DNA of 64,000 nucleotides from Moraxella oculi (lineage in GTDB: Bacteria > Pseudomonadota > Gammaproteobacteria > Pseudomonadales > Moraxellaceae). This document shows positions 8,959-18,218 of the stretch, one piece after another (within the stretch, counting starts at the first letter, position 1; every line of letters begins with the position of its first letter). The stretch spans positions 40,015 to 104,014 of the forward strand of contig NZ_JAMBAQ010000007.1 in NCBI RefSeq assembly GCF_023336735.1. The letters are read 5' to 3'. The position numbers were made by a program, and so were the translations under genes. Under the pieces are notes generated by a model that searched no databases, was not told the origin of the DNA, and was given only the letters and a program-made list of their open reading frames with translations.

Positions 8959-9074
8959 AAGATGTCTGAACATTTATTTGGTTGTTTGCCTTAGGTGTTT
9001 GGGCAAAATATAACGGTCATCAGCATTGATGCTGAGTATCTTTTACTAAAGTCTTTTTAATTTTTGGCGGATTT

Positions 9075-10664
9075 ATGGTAAATTCAGCAAAACAGACCAC
9101 GCCAATATGGGCAAATGCTTTTTTTGCTCTGTTATTGGCAATGGTGTGTGTTTATTTTGCGTTTTGGGGGCTAGAATATACAGCACATCAGCAGGTAGCA
9201 CTGTTCATGGTGGCAAGTTTTTTTGGCATATTCATGGCATTTAACATCGGCGGTAATGATGTGGCGAACTCATTCGGCACTTCTGTCGGTGCAGGCACTT
9301 TGACCGTTACTCAAGCATTGGCGGTGGCGGCCATTTTTGAAGTGTCAGGTGCGGTACTGGCTGGTGCTGCTGTGACTGATACGATTCGTAGTGGTATCGT
9401 AGACATCGGTAAGCTTGGTGTCAGTCCAAATCAGTTCATTTATCTGATGCTGTCAGCATTGGCAGCGGCAGCGTTTTGGTTGTTGTTTGCAACAAAAAAA
9501 GGCTTGCCTGTCTCAACCACGCATGCCATCATTGGCGGTATCGTCGGTTCATCCATTGTACTTGGTATTAGCATTGGTGGTGCAGATTTTGCCTTTTCAA
9601 CGGTAAAATGGTCAAAGATTATTGAGATTGTTATCTCGTGGGTGATATCGCCATTGCTAGGCGGTATTTTATCGTATGTCTTGTACAGCTTAATTAAGCG
9701 TAATATTTTGGCTTATAACGAGAAAGTTGAAGCTCGTGTTAAGGTGTTAAAATCACAAAAGAAAGTACTTAAGCGTGAACAAAAAGAGTTTTTTGAAAGC
9801 TTGAGTGATGATGATAAGTTGCCATACACCACAGCATTACTGCGTGATCAAGAAGCATTTAGCGAAAGCGACTGCCATCGAGATGAATTGGAGACGGATT
9901 ACTACCGTTCACTTTATGACATTGAGCATGAGCGTAGTGGCATGGACACGCTCAAAGCACTCAAAACTTGGGTACCGCTCATTGCGGCATTTGGTGCGGT
10001 CATCATGACGGCAATGGTGGTATTTAAGGGCTTAAAGAACACTGGTCTGAATCTGTCTGCTTTGCATGCGTCTTTGGTGATGGGTATGATTGGTGCGATG
10101 GTATGGTTGACGGCGTTCATTTACACCAAAACCATTCGAGGTAAGCACAAAGAGGATTTAGGTAAAGCGACTTTCATCATGTTTAGCTGGATGCAAGTAT
10201 TTACCGCCTGTGCATTTGCGTTTTCACACGGCTCAAACGACATTGCGAACGCAGTCGGTCCTTTTGTGGCAATTTTGGATGTGATTAAAGAAAACGCCAT
10301 TGCTGCTAAGGCGACCGTACCTGCTCCTGTGATGCTAACTTTCGGCGTGTCTCTCATTGTGGGCTTGTGGTTCATTGGTAAAGAAGTCATTCAGACGGTC
10401 GGTACCAATCTCACTGAAATGCATCCAGCATCAGGATTTGCAGCAGAGCTGGCAGCGGCGGCGGTGGTGATGGGTGCATCAAGCCTTGGCATTCCTGTAT
10501 CAAGCACGCACATTTTGGTGGGTGCTGTGCTGGGCATTGGTGTGGTCAATAAGAACACCAATTGGAAATTAATGAAGCCGATCGGTTTGGCGTGGATCAT
10601 CACGCTACCTGTGGCAGCAAGTGTGAGTGCGGTATTTTTCTTGATTTTAAATCAGGTTTTATGA
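9075..10664 (+). CDS. pitA: Inorganic phosphate transporter, PiT family
   Basis: A 529-residue, roughly ten-span inner-membrane symporter for (metal-complexed) phosphate. Both halves carry the PiT signature: GIFMAFNIGGNDVANSFGT near residues 50-70 and AFAFSHGSNDIANAVGPF in the second half, each followed by a P-V-S-T-T-H or P-V-S-S-T-H motif. The central charged cytoplasmic loop (about 210-290) is normal for the family. A Pho box about 130 bases upstream suggests phosphate-starvation control, unlike constitutive E. coli PitA. A terminator follows directly. Confidence 0.93.
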   Translation: MVNSAKQTTPIWANAFFALLLAMVCVYFAFWGLEYTAHQQVALFMVASFFGIFMAFNIGGNDVANSFGTSVGAGTLTVTQALAVAAIFEVSGAVLAGAAVTDTIRSGIVDIGKLGVSPNQFIYLMLSALAAAAFWLLFATKKGLPVSTTHAIIGGIVGSSIVLGISIGGADFAFSTVKWSKIIEIVISWVISPLLGGILSYVLYSLIKRNILAYNEKVEARVKVLKSQKKVLKREQKEFFESLSDDDKLPYTTALLRDQEAFSESDCHRDELETDYYRSLYDIEHERSGMDTLKALKTWVPLIAAFGAVIMTAMVVFKGLKNTGLNLSALHASLVMGMIGAMVWLTAFIYTKTIRGKHKEDLGKATFIMFSWMQVFTACAFAFSHGSNDIANAVGPFVAILDVIKENAIAAKATVPAPVMLTFGVSLIVGLWFIGKEVIQTVGTNLTEMHPASGFAAELAAAAVVMGASSLGIPVSSTHILVGAVLGIGVVNKNTNWKLMKPIGLAWIITLPVAASVSAVFFLILNQVL

Positions 10665-10674
10665 TGACTCATCT

Positions 10675-10711
10675 TAAAAAAACGGCTTATTGTGATGAGC
10701 CGTTTTTTTTT
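10675..10711 (+). terminator. Terminator after pit
   Basis: Stem AAAAACGGCT / AGCCGTTTTT with a T9 run, 11 bases after the pit stop codon. Confidence 0.85.
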
Positions 10712-10787
10712 CATGATTTTTAAGACCATGAGAATCATCATTATTTGTTTTGTTGGTAGGAATCATGCACCAATGCGACTGATGGAT

Positions 10788-10817
10788 TTGTTAAACATGC
10801 TTTGTCTTTGATATACT
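10788..10817 (+). promoter_or_regulatory. Sigma-70 promoter of sdhE
   Basis: TTGTTA (10788-10793), an 18-bp spacer, then TATACT (10812-10817), 36 bases upstream of the sdhE start codon. Confidence 0.55.
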
Positions 10818-10852
10818 AAGCAAATCAATCCTATTTTTAACAAGAGGCATTC

Positions 10853-11116
10853 ATGAGCGGTGAACCTACCTTAGCGCAAAGAAAAATCATCTACCAAGCC
10901 AGGCGAGGATTAAAGGAGCTGGACTATTATATTGATCCTTATGTCAAGCTTAACTATTTGACTGCACCAAGCGATGAGCAAAGAGCATTCGAACGACTGG
11001 TGGAGTATGAAGACCCTGATTTGTTGTTGTTTTTTTTGGGTCAAGAGCGACCAGATGATGACGAAGTATCAGCACTCATTGAACGCATGAAACAGCTAAA
11101 ACATGCCCAATCCTAA
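10853..11116 (+). CDS. sdhE: SdhE/CptB-family FAD assembly factor
   Basis: An 87-residue small helical protein that promotes covalent flavinylation of succinate dehydrogenase SdhA. It contains the family's RGxxE-type motif (ARRGLKELD, residues 16-24) and the C-terminal Y-E-D-P-D-L-L region. Length is typical. The stop overlaps the next gene by 14 bases, the classic sdhE-ygfX arrangement. Confidence 0.9.
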   Translation: MSGEPTLAQRKIIYQARRGLKELDYYIDPYVKLNYLTAPSDEQRAFERLVEYEDPDLLLFFLGQERPDDDEVSALIERMKQLKHAQS

Positions 11117-11582
11117 CATCAAATCAACCATCCATCACCACTCTAAAAATCGCTTGCATTTAGAGCTTGTATTGCATCGTCGTGGCAAACCATTTGTTTG
11201 GTCCATATATGTCTTGACGACACTACTACTTGCTCTGTGGGCTGATTTATCTTGGTGGATGATGGGCATTGTGTCTTTGATGGCGGTGCTGCTGTCCGTA
11301 TGGCTGGCATATCAAGTAAGACCACTCACACTCAATTGCCATCACATTGACGAAGCTTGGGAAATTGGCGTAGCAACCAAAAGAGGGCTTGCTTTGTGGC
11401 AAGGGTATTTGACACAAGCACAGGTGATTGGCACGCCTAATAAATCCGTATTTTTAAGATTTTATGTGATTGAACCCAGTCGATGCACGATGGAGGTCAT
11501 CATTCGTCGCCATCAAGTGAGCGATGAAAATTTTCGTAAGCTTTTGGGTGTGTGTGCCATGAATGCGGCTGGTGCTGGTTAA
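11103..11582 (+). CDS. YgfX-like inner-membrane protein
   Basis: A 159-residue protein with two adjacent membrane helices (about residues 30-72) and a basic, Trp-containing C-terminal domain. This plan and the overlapping position downstream of sdhE match YgfX (CptA), proposed in E. coli to affect cell shape and to pair with SdhE. Sequence similarity to YgfX is weak by eye, so the identification is mainly contextual. Confidence 0.6.
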   Translation: MPNPNIKSTIHHHSKNRLHLELVLHRRGKPFVWSIYVLTTLLLALWADLSWWMMGIVSLMAVLLSVWLAYQVRPLTLNCHHIDEAWEIGVATKRGLALWQGYLTQAQVIGTPNKSVFLRFYVIEPSRCTMEVIIRRHQVSDENFRKLLGVCAMNAAGAG

Positions 11583-11832
11583 TCGTGATTGTCAAAATCA
11601 GAATGATTCATTGATATAAAACCATTTAAGGTTACATAATACCGACACTTTTATTGGCAATCTTTGATAAGATGAATATTTGGTTAGGTTCGTTGATTTG
11701 CCTGTGTGGGCAATATTGAGCTTGATTTATTTGATGGTCATCATTCATGATGCAGGCTCATTGTTATGTGCCTTTGAATAACGATTGGTGGCTTGTTGGT
11801 TTTTTATTTTGATTTATTATTAAGGATAACTC

Positions 11833-12465
11833 ATGAGTTTATTACAATCTATCGTTACACAAGTGGCTCAAAATGCCTTAAAAGACACCAAAGGTGTGCA
11901 AAATGACATGGTCGGTACGGCCTTGGGTGGTCTTTTGGGAGGTATTGGTGGTCAGTCTCAACAAGGTGGCTTGGGCGGTCTTTTGGGGAGTCTTGTGAGT
12001 GGTCAGGCGAACCAAAGCCCAGCCAATCTTGGTGGATTGCTTGGCAGTTTTTTGGGTAATCAGACGCAATTAACCAAATCTCAAAGCGGAGGCTTTGATA
12101 AATCGACTCTATTGCTTGCGTTGTTGCCAGTCGTCCTTAATTATATCCAAAAAAATGGCGGTCTGTCTGGAGTACTTTCTAAATTACAAGGCAGCGGCTT
12201 GGGTGAAAAAGCACAATCATGGGTTAATATCGACAAGGATAATGATGGCATTGATGCACAAGATGTCGCTCGCTTATTTGGTAATCAAGAAATATCTGAG
12301 GTTTGTTCGCAGACAGGGGCAAGTGAACAGGAGGTCTGTCAAGGCATTGCAGACTTATTGCCAAAAGTGGTGAACGACTTGACACCAAAGGGTGATTTGG
12401 GTAGTGAGCAGCAAGCGAATGATGAAATTGCCCAGATTTTATCTCAACTTAAAGGCAGATTCTAA
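11833..12465 (+). CDS. YidB/DUF937 family protein
   Basis: A 210-residue protein. The N-terminus is Gly/Gln/Leu-rich and repetitive (LGGLLGG and related units at about 30-80), followed by a helical domain with an EF-hand-like acidic loop DKDNDGID (about 135-142) and a helical C-terminus. This composition is typical of the DUF937/YidB family, whose function is unknown. It stands alone with its own terminator. Confidence 0.75.
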   Translation: MSLLQSIVTQVAQNALKDTKGVQNDMVGTALGGLLGGIGGQSQQGGLGGLLGSLVSGQANQSPANLGGLLGSFLGNQTQLTKSQSGGFDKSTLLLALLPVVLNYIQKNGGLSGVLSKLQGSGLGEKAQSWVNIDKDNDGIDAQDVARLFGNQEISEVCSQTGASEQEVCQGIADLLPKVVNDLTPKGDLGSEQQANDEIAQILSQLKGRF

Positions 12466-12497
12466 TCACCTATGGTGGCATATTGTTGTCGCTGTTT

Positions 12498-12528
12498 AAA
12501 AAGCCATCAATGATGATGGCTTTTTTTG
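12498..12528 (+). terminator. Terminator after the DUF937 gene
   Basis: Stem AAAGCCATCA / TGATGGCTTT with a T7 tail. Confidence 0.8.
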
Positions 12529-12718
12529 TGGTTGCTAAGTGCGTCATGGCTAAAGGATGGATTTGAAAGTTATTTTTTAATGATGCCTTAAAAATTTGCC
12601 AAATCAATACAAATGATTCAAGGTTTTGGCGGCATCTTTTCATCAATATCAAAAAAATGGTTTGGCTTTGAGTATTTTTTTGATATGATGCGTGGGTTGA
12701 TTTTGGATAAGGTAAATT

Positions 12719-13393
12719 ATGGCAAACTTGGCATTATTTGATTTGGACATGACCATGCTTGATGTTGATAGTGATCACAGCTGGGGTCAATTCATTGTTG
12801 ATGAGGGTTTGGTGGATGCGACCGTTTACGCCCAGGCGAATGATAAGTTCTATCAAGATTATATCGCAGGCACGCTAGATGCGGTGGAATATAACGAATT
12901 TGTGGCAGCATTTTTGACCACGAAGACGATGGATGAGCTGCATGAATACCGTCAAAAATATCTAGACACTTGGATCATTCCGAATATGCGCCCCAGAGCC
13001 ATTGCTCAGATTAAAAATCATCGTGATGCTGGCGATACCGTTGTGGTCATCAGTGCAACCAATGATTTTGTTGTTAAGCCAATCGCCAATCTGTTTGGTG
13101 TTGATGATGAGCACACACTGGCGACGGTGTTGGAAGTTAAAGACGGTCGCCATACAGGTCGTGTGAGTGGTCGACCAAATTTCAAAGAGGGTAAGTTGTA
13201 TCATTTGCAAAAACTGATCAGCTCTTACCAACAAAAAGGTGTGGTGTTTGAACGGATGATTGCTTATTCAGACTCTAAAAATGATTTGCCATTGTTGTCA
13301 TTCGCTGATGAAGCGGTCTGTGTCAATCCTGATGACATATTAAAAGCCGAAGCGATGCAAAGAAATTGGCGTATTGAAAATTGGGCATCATGA
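12719..13393 (+). CDS. HAD-IB family phosphatase
   Basis: A 224-residue cytoplasmic hydrolase. Motif I is FDLDMTML (nucleophile Asp and the Asp two residues later), motif II is VVISATNDF, and motif IV is YSDSKNDLPLL with the Mg-binding Asps. The long alpha-helical cap between motifs I and II is that of subfamily IB, which includes SerB-like and CicA-like enzymes. The middle residue of motif I is Leu where SerB has a shorter cap arrangement, so the substrate is uncertain. Confidence 0.82.
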   Translation: MANLALFDLDMTMLDVDSDHSWGQFIVDEGLVDATVYAQANDKFYQDYIAGTLDAVEYNEFVAAFLTTKTMDELHEYRQKYLDTWIIPNMRPRAIAQIKNHRDAGDTVVVISATNDFVVKPIANLFGVDDEHTLATVLEVKDGRHTGRVSGRPNFKEGKLYHLQKLISSYQQKGVVFERMIAYSDSKNDLPLLSFADEAVCVNPDDILKAEAMQRNWRIENWAS

Positions 13394-13408
13394 CTTTTGG
13401 GTGTGTCA

Positions 13409-14128
13409 TCACGCCATGCCATAAATGATTTGCAATGCTGTCAGTGCCACCACAGGTGCGGTTTCTGTGCGTAGCACTCTCTCACCGATTGTCCAAGGAG
13501 TAAAGCCGTGCGATTTGGCCAGTGCCATTTCTCTGGGTGATAATCCTCCTTCGCCACCAATGAGTAAGGCGACGGTGTTGGGCAGTGGATGATGAAAATC
13601 AGGTTTGCCATCACTTAATGCCAAGACTAATTTTAGTTCATCTGTACAGCTGGCTACCCATTCATCAAGCGTCTTGGCTGGTGCGATGGCGGGTATTTTA
13701 TTCAAACCGCATTGTTCGCAAGCAGCAACGGCGATGCCTTGCCAGTGGGCGATTTTTTTTCTGTTGCGTTCGTATTTTAGGGGTTCTTGGCAGCGTTCAC
13801 TGGTCAGTAGCTGAATGTGCGATACGCCCATTTCACATGCTTTTTGAATGGCGTAGTCCATTCTATCGCCTTTACTGATCACAAGACCGATCGTCGCTTG
13901 GAACATTGGTGTGCGATTGATGGGATTGAAATCATTGATATGCACTTTGGCAGATTTTTTATCAATCTGAGTGAGTGTGGCGGCATATTCGCCACCTTGA
14001 CCATCAAACAGTATGGCAACATCACCCACCTTAGCACGCAAAACCCTGCACCAGTGATGAGTAACCTCATCAGGCAGGCACAAATCTTCGCCAATGCTTA
14101 ATCCCTGCTGAACAAAAAAACGATTCAT
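13409..14128 (-). CDS. rsmE: 16S rRNA (uracil-1498-N3)-methyltransferase RsmE
   Basis: A 239-residue SPOUT-class methyltransferase that modifies U1498 of 16S rRNA in the assembled small subunit. The N-terminal PUA-like segment (HHWCRVLRAKVGD) and the C-terminal knot motifs LLIGGEGGLSPREM and GERVLRTETAP are clear. The gene overlaps the upstream DUF1294 gene by four bases (ATGA), so the pair is translationally coupled. Confidence 0.93.
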   Translation of the reverse strand: MNRFFVQQGLSIGEDLCLPDEVTHHWCRVLRAKVGDVAILFDGQGGEYAATLTQIDKKSAKVHINDFNPINRTPMFQATIGLVISKGDRMDYAIQKACEMGVSHIQLLTSERCQEPLKYERNRKKIAHWQGIAVAACEQCGLNKIPAIAPAKTLDEWVASCTDELKLVLALSDGKPDFHHPLPNTVALLIGGEGGLSPREMALAKSHGFTPWTIGERVLRTETAPVVALTALQIIYGMA

Positions 14129-14532
14129 AAATAAGGCTCAATTAGAAATAAATAGCCAACAAAACTGATATTGGCGACCACACTTAGCCAAAACACCCAT
14201 TGAAATTCTGCTTTTTGTGTCTTATGGCGTAGTATGTGCTGGGCAAAAGCACCGCCAATCCAACCACCAAATAACGCCCATAAATGCAAGCTGTATTCTG
14301 GGGTGCGACGCTCCTTTCTCTTGGCGGCCGTTTTGTCAAAAGCATACAATACATAGCTTGCCAAGCTACTCAGTGCGTAGGCGATGAGCAGGGCAAATGG
14401 CAATGCGCCAGCCATCACTAAGGTTATGATGATGACCGTGTATGTCAGAGCAAACAGACATGCCCATGATGAGCGTGATGTGGGATTTTTATTGGGTGTT
14501 GTCATGAGCGTCCTAACAATGGCAGTCATCAA
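14125..14532 (-). CDS. DUF1294 membrane protein
   Basis: A 135-residue protein with about four hydrophobic segments and the family core Y-A-F-D-K-x-x-A followed by R-R-T-P-E, then G-G-W-I-G-G-A-F-A-Q and H-K-T-Q-K. These are the hallmark residues of DUF1294, sometimes fused to cold-shock domains; no such domain is present here. Function unknown. First gene of a two-gene unit with rsmE. Confidence 0.82.
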   Translation of the reverse strand: MMTAIVRTLMTTPNKNPTSRSSWACLFALTYTVIIITLVMAGALPFALLIAYALSSLASYVLYAFDKTAAKRKERRTPEYSLHLWALFGGWIGGAFAQHILRHKTQKAEFQWVFWLSVVANISFVGYLFLIEPYL

Positions 14533-14562
14533 CTGCCATTGCTTTGTTATTGAGAGTTAAGA

Positions 14563-15942
14563 TTAGTATTTGTACTCATCACTCTTAAATGGACCATCTA
14601 CAGAGACGCCCAAATAGTCAGCTTGCTCTGCTGTCAGGCGGGTGATGACGCCATTAAATCCTGCAACCATGGCTGCTGCCACTTCTTCATCAAGCTTTTT
14701 GGGTAAAACTTTGACATACAAGTTTTCCGCTTTTTTATCAGCAGGCAAATCGGCAAATTTTTCAGCAAATAGGTGCATTTGAGCCAAAACTTGGTTGGCG
14801 AATGAGCCATCCATGATGCGAGATGGGTGCCCTGTGGCATTGCCCAAATTAACAAGGCGACCTTCGCTTAACACAATCAGATAATCACTCTCATCGTTTG
14901 AGCGGTATACTTGATGAACTTGTGGTTTGACTTCCACCCATGTCCAATGATCACGCATGAACTGAGTGTCAATTTCGGTGTCAAAATGCCCAATGTTGCA
15001 TACCACTGCCGTTGATTTTAATGCTTTTAACATTTCACTATCACACACATGATAGTTGCCAGTGGTGGTTACTATCAAATCCGTGTCTTGCAGCAGCGTT
15101 TGATTAACCCCTTGATTTTGATCGCCATTGATAAAAGGCGATACCACTTCATAACCGTCCATGCATGCCTGCATGGCACAAATTGGGTCAATTTCAGACA
15201 CACGCACGATCATTCCTTCTTGACGCAAAGACTGTGCCGAACCCTTACCAACATCGCCATAGCCAATCACCAACGCTCGGCGTCCAGAAAGTAACATGTC
15301 TGTACCACGCTTAATGGCGTCGTTTAAGGAATGGCGGCAGCCGTATTTGTTGTCATTTTTGGATTTGGTGACAGCGTCATTGACATTGATGGCAGGGACT
15401 TTAAGCTCACCTTTATTCAGCATGTCAACCAAGCGATGAACCCCTGTTGTCGTCTCTTCGCTGATGCCGTGAATGTGGTCTAGCATTTGTGGGTATTTGT
15501 TGTGAATTAAGGCGGTTAAATCGCCACCATCATCCAAAATCAGATTGGCATCCCAAAGTTGCCCATCTTTATGGATTTGTTGTTCAAGGCACCATTCGTA
15601 TTCTTGCTCGGTTTCGCCTTTCCATGCAAAGACAGGAATGCCAGCTTCGGCAATGGCTGCTGCTGCGTGATCTTGGGTAGAAAAAATATTGCATGATGTC
15701 CAGCGAACTTCTGCACCCAATGCCACCAAAGTCTCAATCAACACCGCTGTTTGTACGGTCATGTGAATGCAACCGACAATTTTAGCACCTGCCAAAGGCT
15801 GTGTGTCTTGATAGCGTTTACGGATACCCATTAAGGCAGGCATTTCTGTTTCGGCAAGTTTGATTTCTTTGCGACCAAACTTAGCAAGGCTGATGTCGGC
15901 AACTTTGTAGTCGGTAAAATCTTGGGCTGTGATGGTAGACAC
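14563..15942 (-). CDS. ahcY: S-adenosylhomocysteine hydrolase
   Basis: NAD-dependent cytoplasmic enzyme splitting SAH into homocysteine and adenosine, which relieves product inhibition of methyltransferases such as UbiE and RsmE nearby. Visible: the catalytic-region C-N-I-F-S-T-Q-D-H, the NAD-binding G-Y-G-D-V-G-K-G, and the C-terminal K-S-D-E-Y-K-Y tail. I prefer the GTG at 15942 (AAGGAG eight bases upstream) over the GTG at 15951 that sits on top of that ribosome-binding site; this gives 459 aa. The leader carries an SAH riboswitch, so expression should rise with SAH. Confidence 0.95.
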   Translation of the reverse strand: MSTITAQDFTDYKVADISLAKFGRKEIKLAETEMPALMGIRKRYQDTQPLAGAKIVGCIHMTVQTAVLIETLVALGAEVRWTSCNIFSTQDHAAAAIAEAGIPVFAWKGETEQEYEWCLEQQIHKDGQLWDANLILDDGGDLTALIHNKYPQMLDHIHGISEETTTGVHRLVDMLNKGELKVPAINVNDAVTKSKNDNKYGCRHSLNDAIKRGTDMLLSGRRALVIGYGDVGKGSAQSLRQEGMIVRVSEIDPICAMQACMDGYEVVSPFINGDQNQGVNQTLLQDTDLIVTTTGNYHVCDSEMLKALKSTAVVCNIGHFDTEIDTQFMRDHWTWVEVKPQVHQVYRSNDESDYLIVLSEGRLVNLGNATGHPSRIMDGSFANQVLAQMHLFAEKFADLPADKKAENLYVKVLPKKLDEEVAAAMVAGFNGVITRLTAEQADYLGVSVDGPFKSDEYKY

Positions 15943-15986
15943 TGCGTCCACTCCTTATAAAGATTGATGAATAAAAAAGCAAAAAA

Positions 15987-16075
15987 CGCAGATGTCGTTG
16001 TTTTTTATTAAAGCAAGCAGCCTTAACAAACCAAGCCTGACTTTACCAATCGGTAAAATTGCAACATCTCTTGGT
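15987..16075 (-). promoter_or_regulatory. SAH riboswitch controlling ahcY
   Basis: Read on the minus strand, the leader folds into the SAH-riboswitch (ahcY element) architecture. P1 is CCAAG (16074-16070) with CTTGG (16035-16031). P2 is TTTACC (16057-16052) with GGTAAA (16047-16042). The conserved stretch GATGTTGCAA follows P1 directly, and TCAGGCTTGG closes P1. A downstream ACATCT (15995-15990) pairs with AGATGT (16069-16064) to form the pseudoknot. It begins immediately after a promoter and ends about 45 bases before the ahcY start. Several paired bases differ from the GC-rich consensus in compensated fashion. Confidence 0.85.
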
Positions 16076-16084
16076 GGGTTGGCA

Positions 16085-16093
16085 TTATAACAA
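16085..16093 (-). promoter_or_regulatory. Extended -10 promoter of ahcY
   Basis: TGTTATAAT on the minus strand is a perfect TGnTATAAT extended -10, placing the transcription start about at 16078, just before the first base of the riboswitch P1. No good -35 is visible, as expected for an extended -10 promoter. Confidence 0.7.
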
Positions 16094-16246
16094 ATTTATG
16101 ATGAATTTGCTAAATGCCTAGTGAGTATGCTGGCTTTTTGGGGGGGGTTGATGACTTGTCTTTATGGTTAAAAGTTGATAGCATGGCACTTTTTTAGGCA
16201 GTGTGCGATTTTGGCTGTTAAGGTTAAGAATGATGGGTGGTGCAAG

Positions 16247-17848
16247 ATGAGCTTGGCACAAAAGGTGTTGATGTTGATTGTGTTATTTTGGGCATTGATG
16301 TTTGACCAATTTGCCCACGCTGCTCCCACGCAAGGATTCTTAACTCCCATCACTGCTCATAATGAACCTAAGCATAAGGATACCTTTGGTAGAGATACGC
16401 CAAGAAGTGCTGTGCAAGGCTTTATGCAGGCGATTGGTGATGGTGATGTCGTGCTAGCAACGCATTATTTAGATGGTCGGTATTTGTCAAGCATGAAGCA
16501 AGATGATGCCAAAAAAATTGTAGGGCGATTTAAAAAAGCACTTGATGCAGGCGGTAGGCTTGATGCGGACTTGCAAATCAGTGGAGACTCGCTGGGAAAT
16601 CTGTCGGATAATCTGCCTGCTGATCTGGATAAGGTTGGCGAAATTCATCTGATGAATGCTCACATCGACATTTTGATGGTGCGACATGAGAGTGCTGATG
16701 GGGCGGTGTATTGGCAATTTGCCAAACAGACGCTTGCTAACCTGCCACACATCACCAAATCCACACCCACGCTTGCTGAAAATATGGGGCTGGATAAACT
16801 CAACCATCATCGCATTTTTGGCGTGAATGTTGGCGATATCATGGCATTGGCTTTGTTGGTGGTGGGAGCTTATGTGGTCATCTATGTATTGGTATGGCTG
16901 ATGTACTGGCTAGCCAAGATGATTTATCAAGGTTTGATGGGTGGCAAATACCGCATCACACCGACCGTCATCATGCCACTTGCCATCATCATTGTGGCGA
17001 TGCTATTACCGCAAATCATGCTGCCCATGGGTGTGCCTGTCAATTTGCGTACATCTTTTGGGCGTTTTAAGGATGTCATTGCATGGGGAGCAACAGCTTG
17101 GCTGGTATTAAGACTGATAGATGCACTGTTTGGTCGTGCCGAAGCATTGAGCATTAAGCACAATCACCCTGAGCAAGTGTCAATTTTAAGTTTGCTGCGC
17201 AAAATTGCTAAGGCATTGATGCTTATTTTGGCTGTCATCATCATCTTGGGCAACTTGGGCTTTGACTTAACCACAGGTATGGCGGCACTTGGGGTGAGTG
17301 GTTTGGCACTTGCTTTTGGTGCACAAAAGACCATTGAAAATCTCATCGGATCGGTCGTTGTGGTTGCAGATCGTCCTGTGCGTGTCGGTGATTATTGTCG
17401 TTTTGGTAATCTTGAAGGGACGGTGATTGATATTGGCATTCGTTCAAGTCGCATTCGCACACTTAATCGTACGGTGGTAACTGTGCCAAATGGTGAGTTT
17501 TCATCCATGCAGATAGAAAACTATGCCAAAAGAGACATGTTTCATTTTTTGCATCAGTTATACATTGCCCGAGATGCTGATGCTGATGAGCTTGGTAGAA
17601 TGATTCGTGAATTACAAATGTTCATCAGTAGCCATGACTATGTCAATAACGAATGGACGCAGGTGCATATCATTGAGATGCGTCAAGATTGCTTTGTGGT
17701 ACAAATCAGATGCTATATTGATGCGTTGGGGGTTATTGAGTTTTATGGTAAGCAAAGCGAGCTGATTTTAGACATTTTAAATCAGTTAAAAAACTATCAA
17801 GTTAGCCATGCTTTACCTACCCAAACAGTTCATGTTCAGAGTGATTGA
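16247..17848 (+). CDS. MscS-family mechanosensitive channel with signal peptide
   Basis: A 533-residue protein. A signal peptide (residues 1-25, ending FAHAAP) precedes a periplasmic alpha-helical domain of about 160 residues. Three or more membrane spans follow, then the MscS pore helix (G-M-A-A-L-G-V-S-G-L-A-L-A-F-G-A-Q-K) and the beta domain beginning RPVRVGDYC. This is a medium-size MscS-like channel that opens under membrane tension. The ATG at 16247 is preferred because it begins the signal peptide; the frame extends upstream to 16175 with no export logic. Monocistronic. Confidence 0.9.
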   Translation: MSLAQKVLMLIVLFWALMFDQFAHAAPTQGFLTPITAHNEPKHKDTFGRDTPRSAVQGFMQAIGDGDVVLATHYLDGRYLSSMKQDDAKKIVGRFKKALDAGGRLDADLQISGDSLGNLSDNLPADLDKVGEIHLMNAHIDILMVRHESADGAVYWQFAKQTLANLPHITKSTPTLAENMGLDKLNHHRIFGVNVGDIMALALLVVGAYVVIYVLVWLMYWLAKMIYQGLMGGKYRITPTVIMPLAIIIVAMLLPQIMLPMGVPVNLRTSFGRFKDVIAWGATAWLVLRLIDALFGRAEALSIKHNHPEQVSILSLLRKIAKALMLILAVIIILGNLGFDLTTGMAALGVSGLALAFGAQKTIENLIGSVVVVADRPVRVGDYCRFGNLEGTVIDIGIRSSRIRTLNRTVVTVPNGEFSSMQIENYAKRDMFHFLHQLYIARDADADELGRMIRELQMFISSHDYVNNEWTQVHIIEMRQDCFVVQIRCYIDALGVIEFYGKQSELILDILNQLKNYQVSHALPTQTVHVQSD

Positions 17849-18218
17849 TGATGGTAATGATGGGGGTTGTAATGTGGTTTTGACACAAAAGGGGTTTCAT
17901 CAATACTTTGTCATGTTGTCAGATAAAAAATAATTTGTACCAAAACATGGGTGCATTTGACCAACTGACTGACCCAATAAGAGTTGGTCGGTGCAAAAAA
18001 AGATGTCGCTCAAAAAACCAATCAAAAAACAAAAGTGGTTAGGAGATAAAATTTTAGAAAGTTGGTCTGATTAAGTACCCATTTTTTTATTTTTAATTGT
18101 ATAATATGCCAAGCGTATCACGCAATAACAAGACCGCTAGGATATGTCATCAAAGCAAGGTTGTGAATCTAATTCCAACACCCATCAACCGCCATTTTGG
18201 TAAGATTTAGGAGTTCTT
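17849..18218 (+). promoter_or_regulatory. glnA upstream region with inverted repeat and promoter
   Basis: A 370-base gap with no gene. It contains an imperfect palindrome (TGCA..GACCAACT at 17952-17966 against AGTTGGTC..TGCA at 17982-17995), a TATAAT at 18100-18105 preceded by TG as a likely -10, and a good AGGAG ribosome-binding site before the glnA ATG. The palindrome is followed by A's on the plus strand and is therefore not a terminator for mscS; it could be an operator. I saw no convincing sigma-54 (GG/GC) element. Confidence 0.4.

Noticed and set aside
17849..18218. Sigma-54 promoter for glnA
   Set aside because: No GG-N10-GC element with proper flanks was found; the TG-TATAAT at 18098-18105 is a better promoter candidate.
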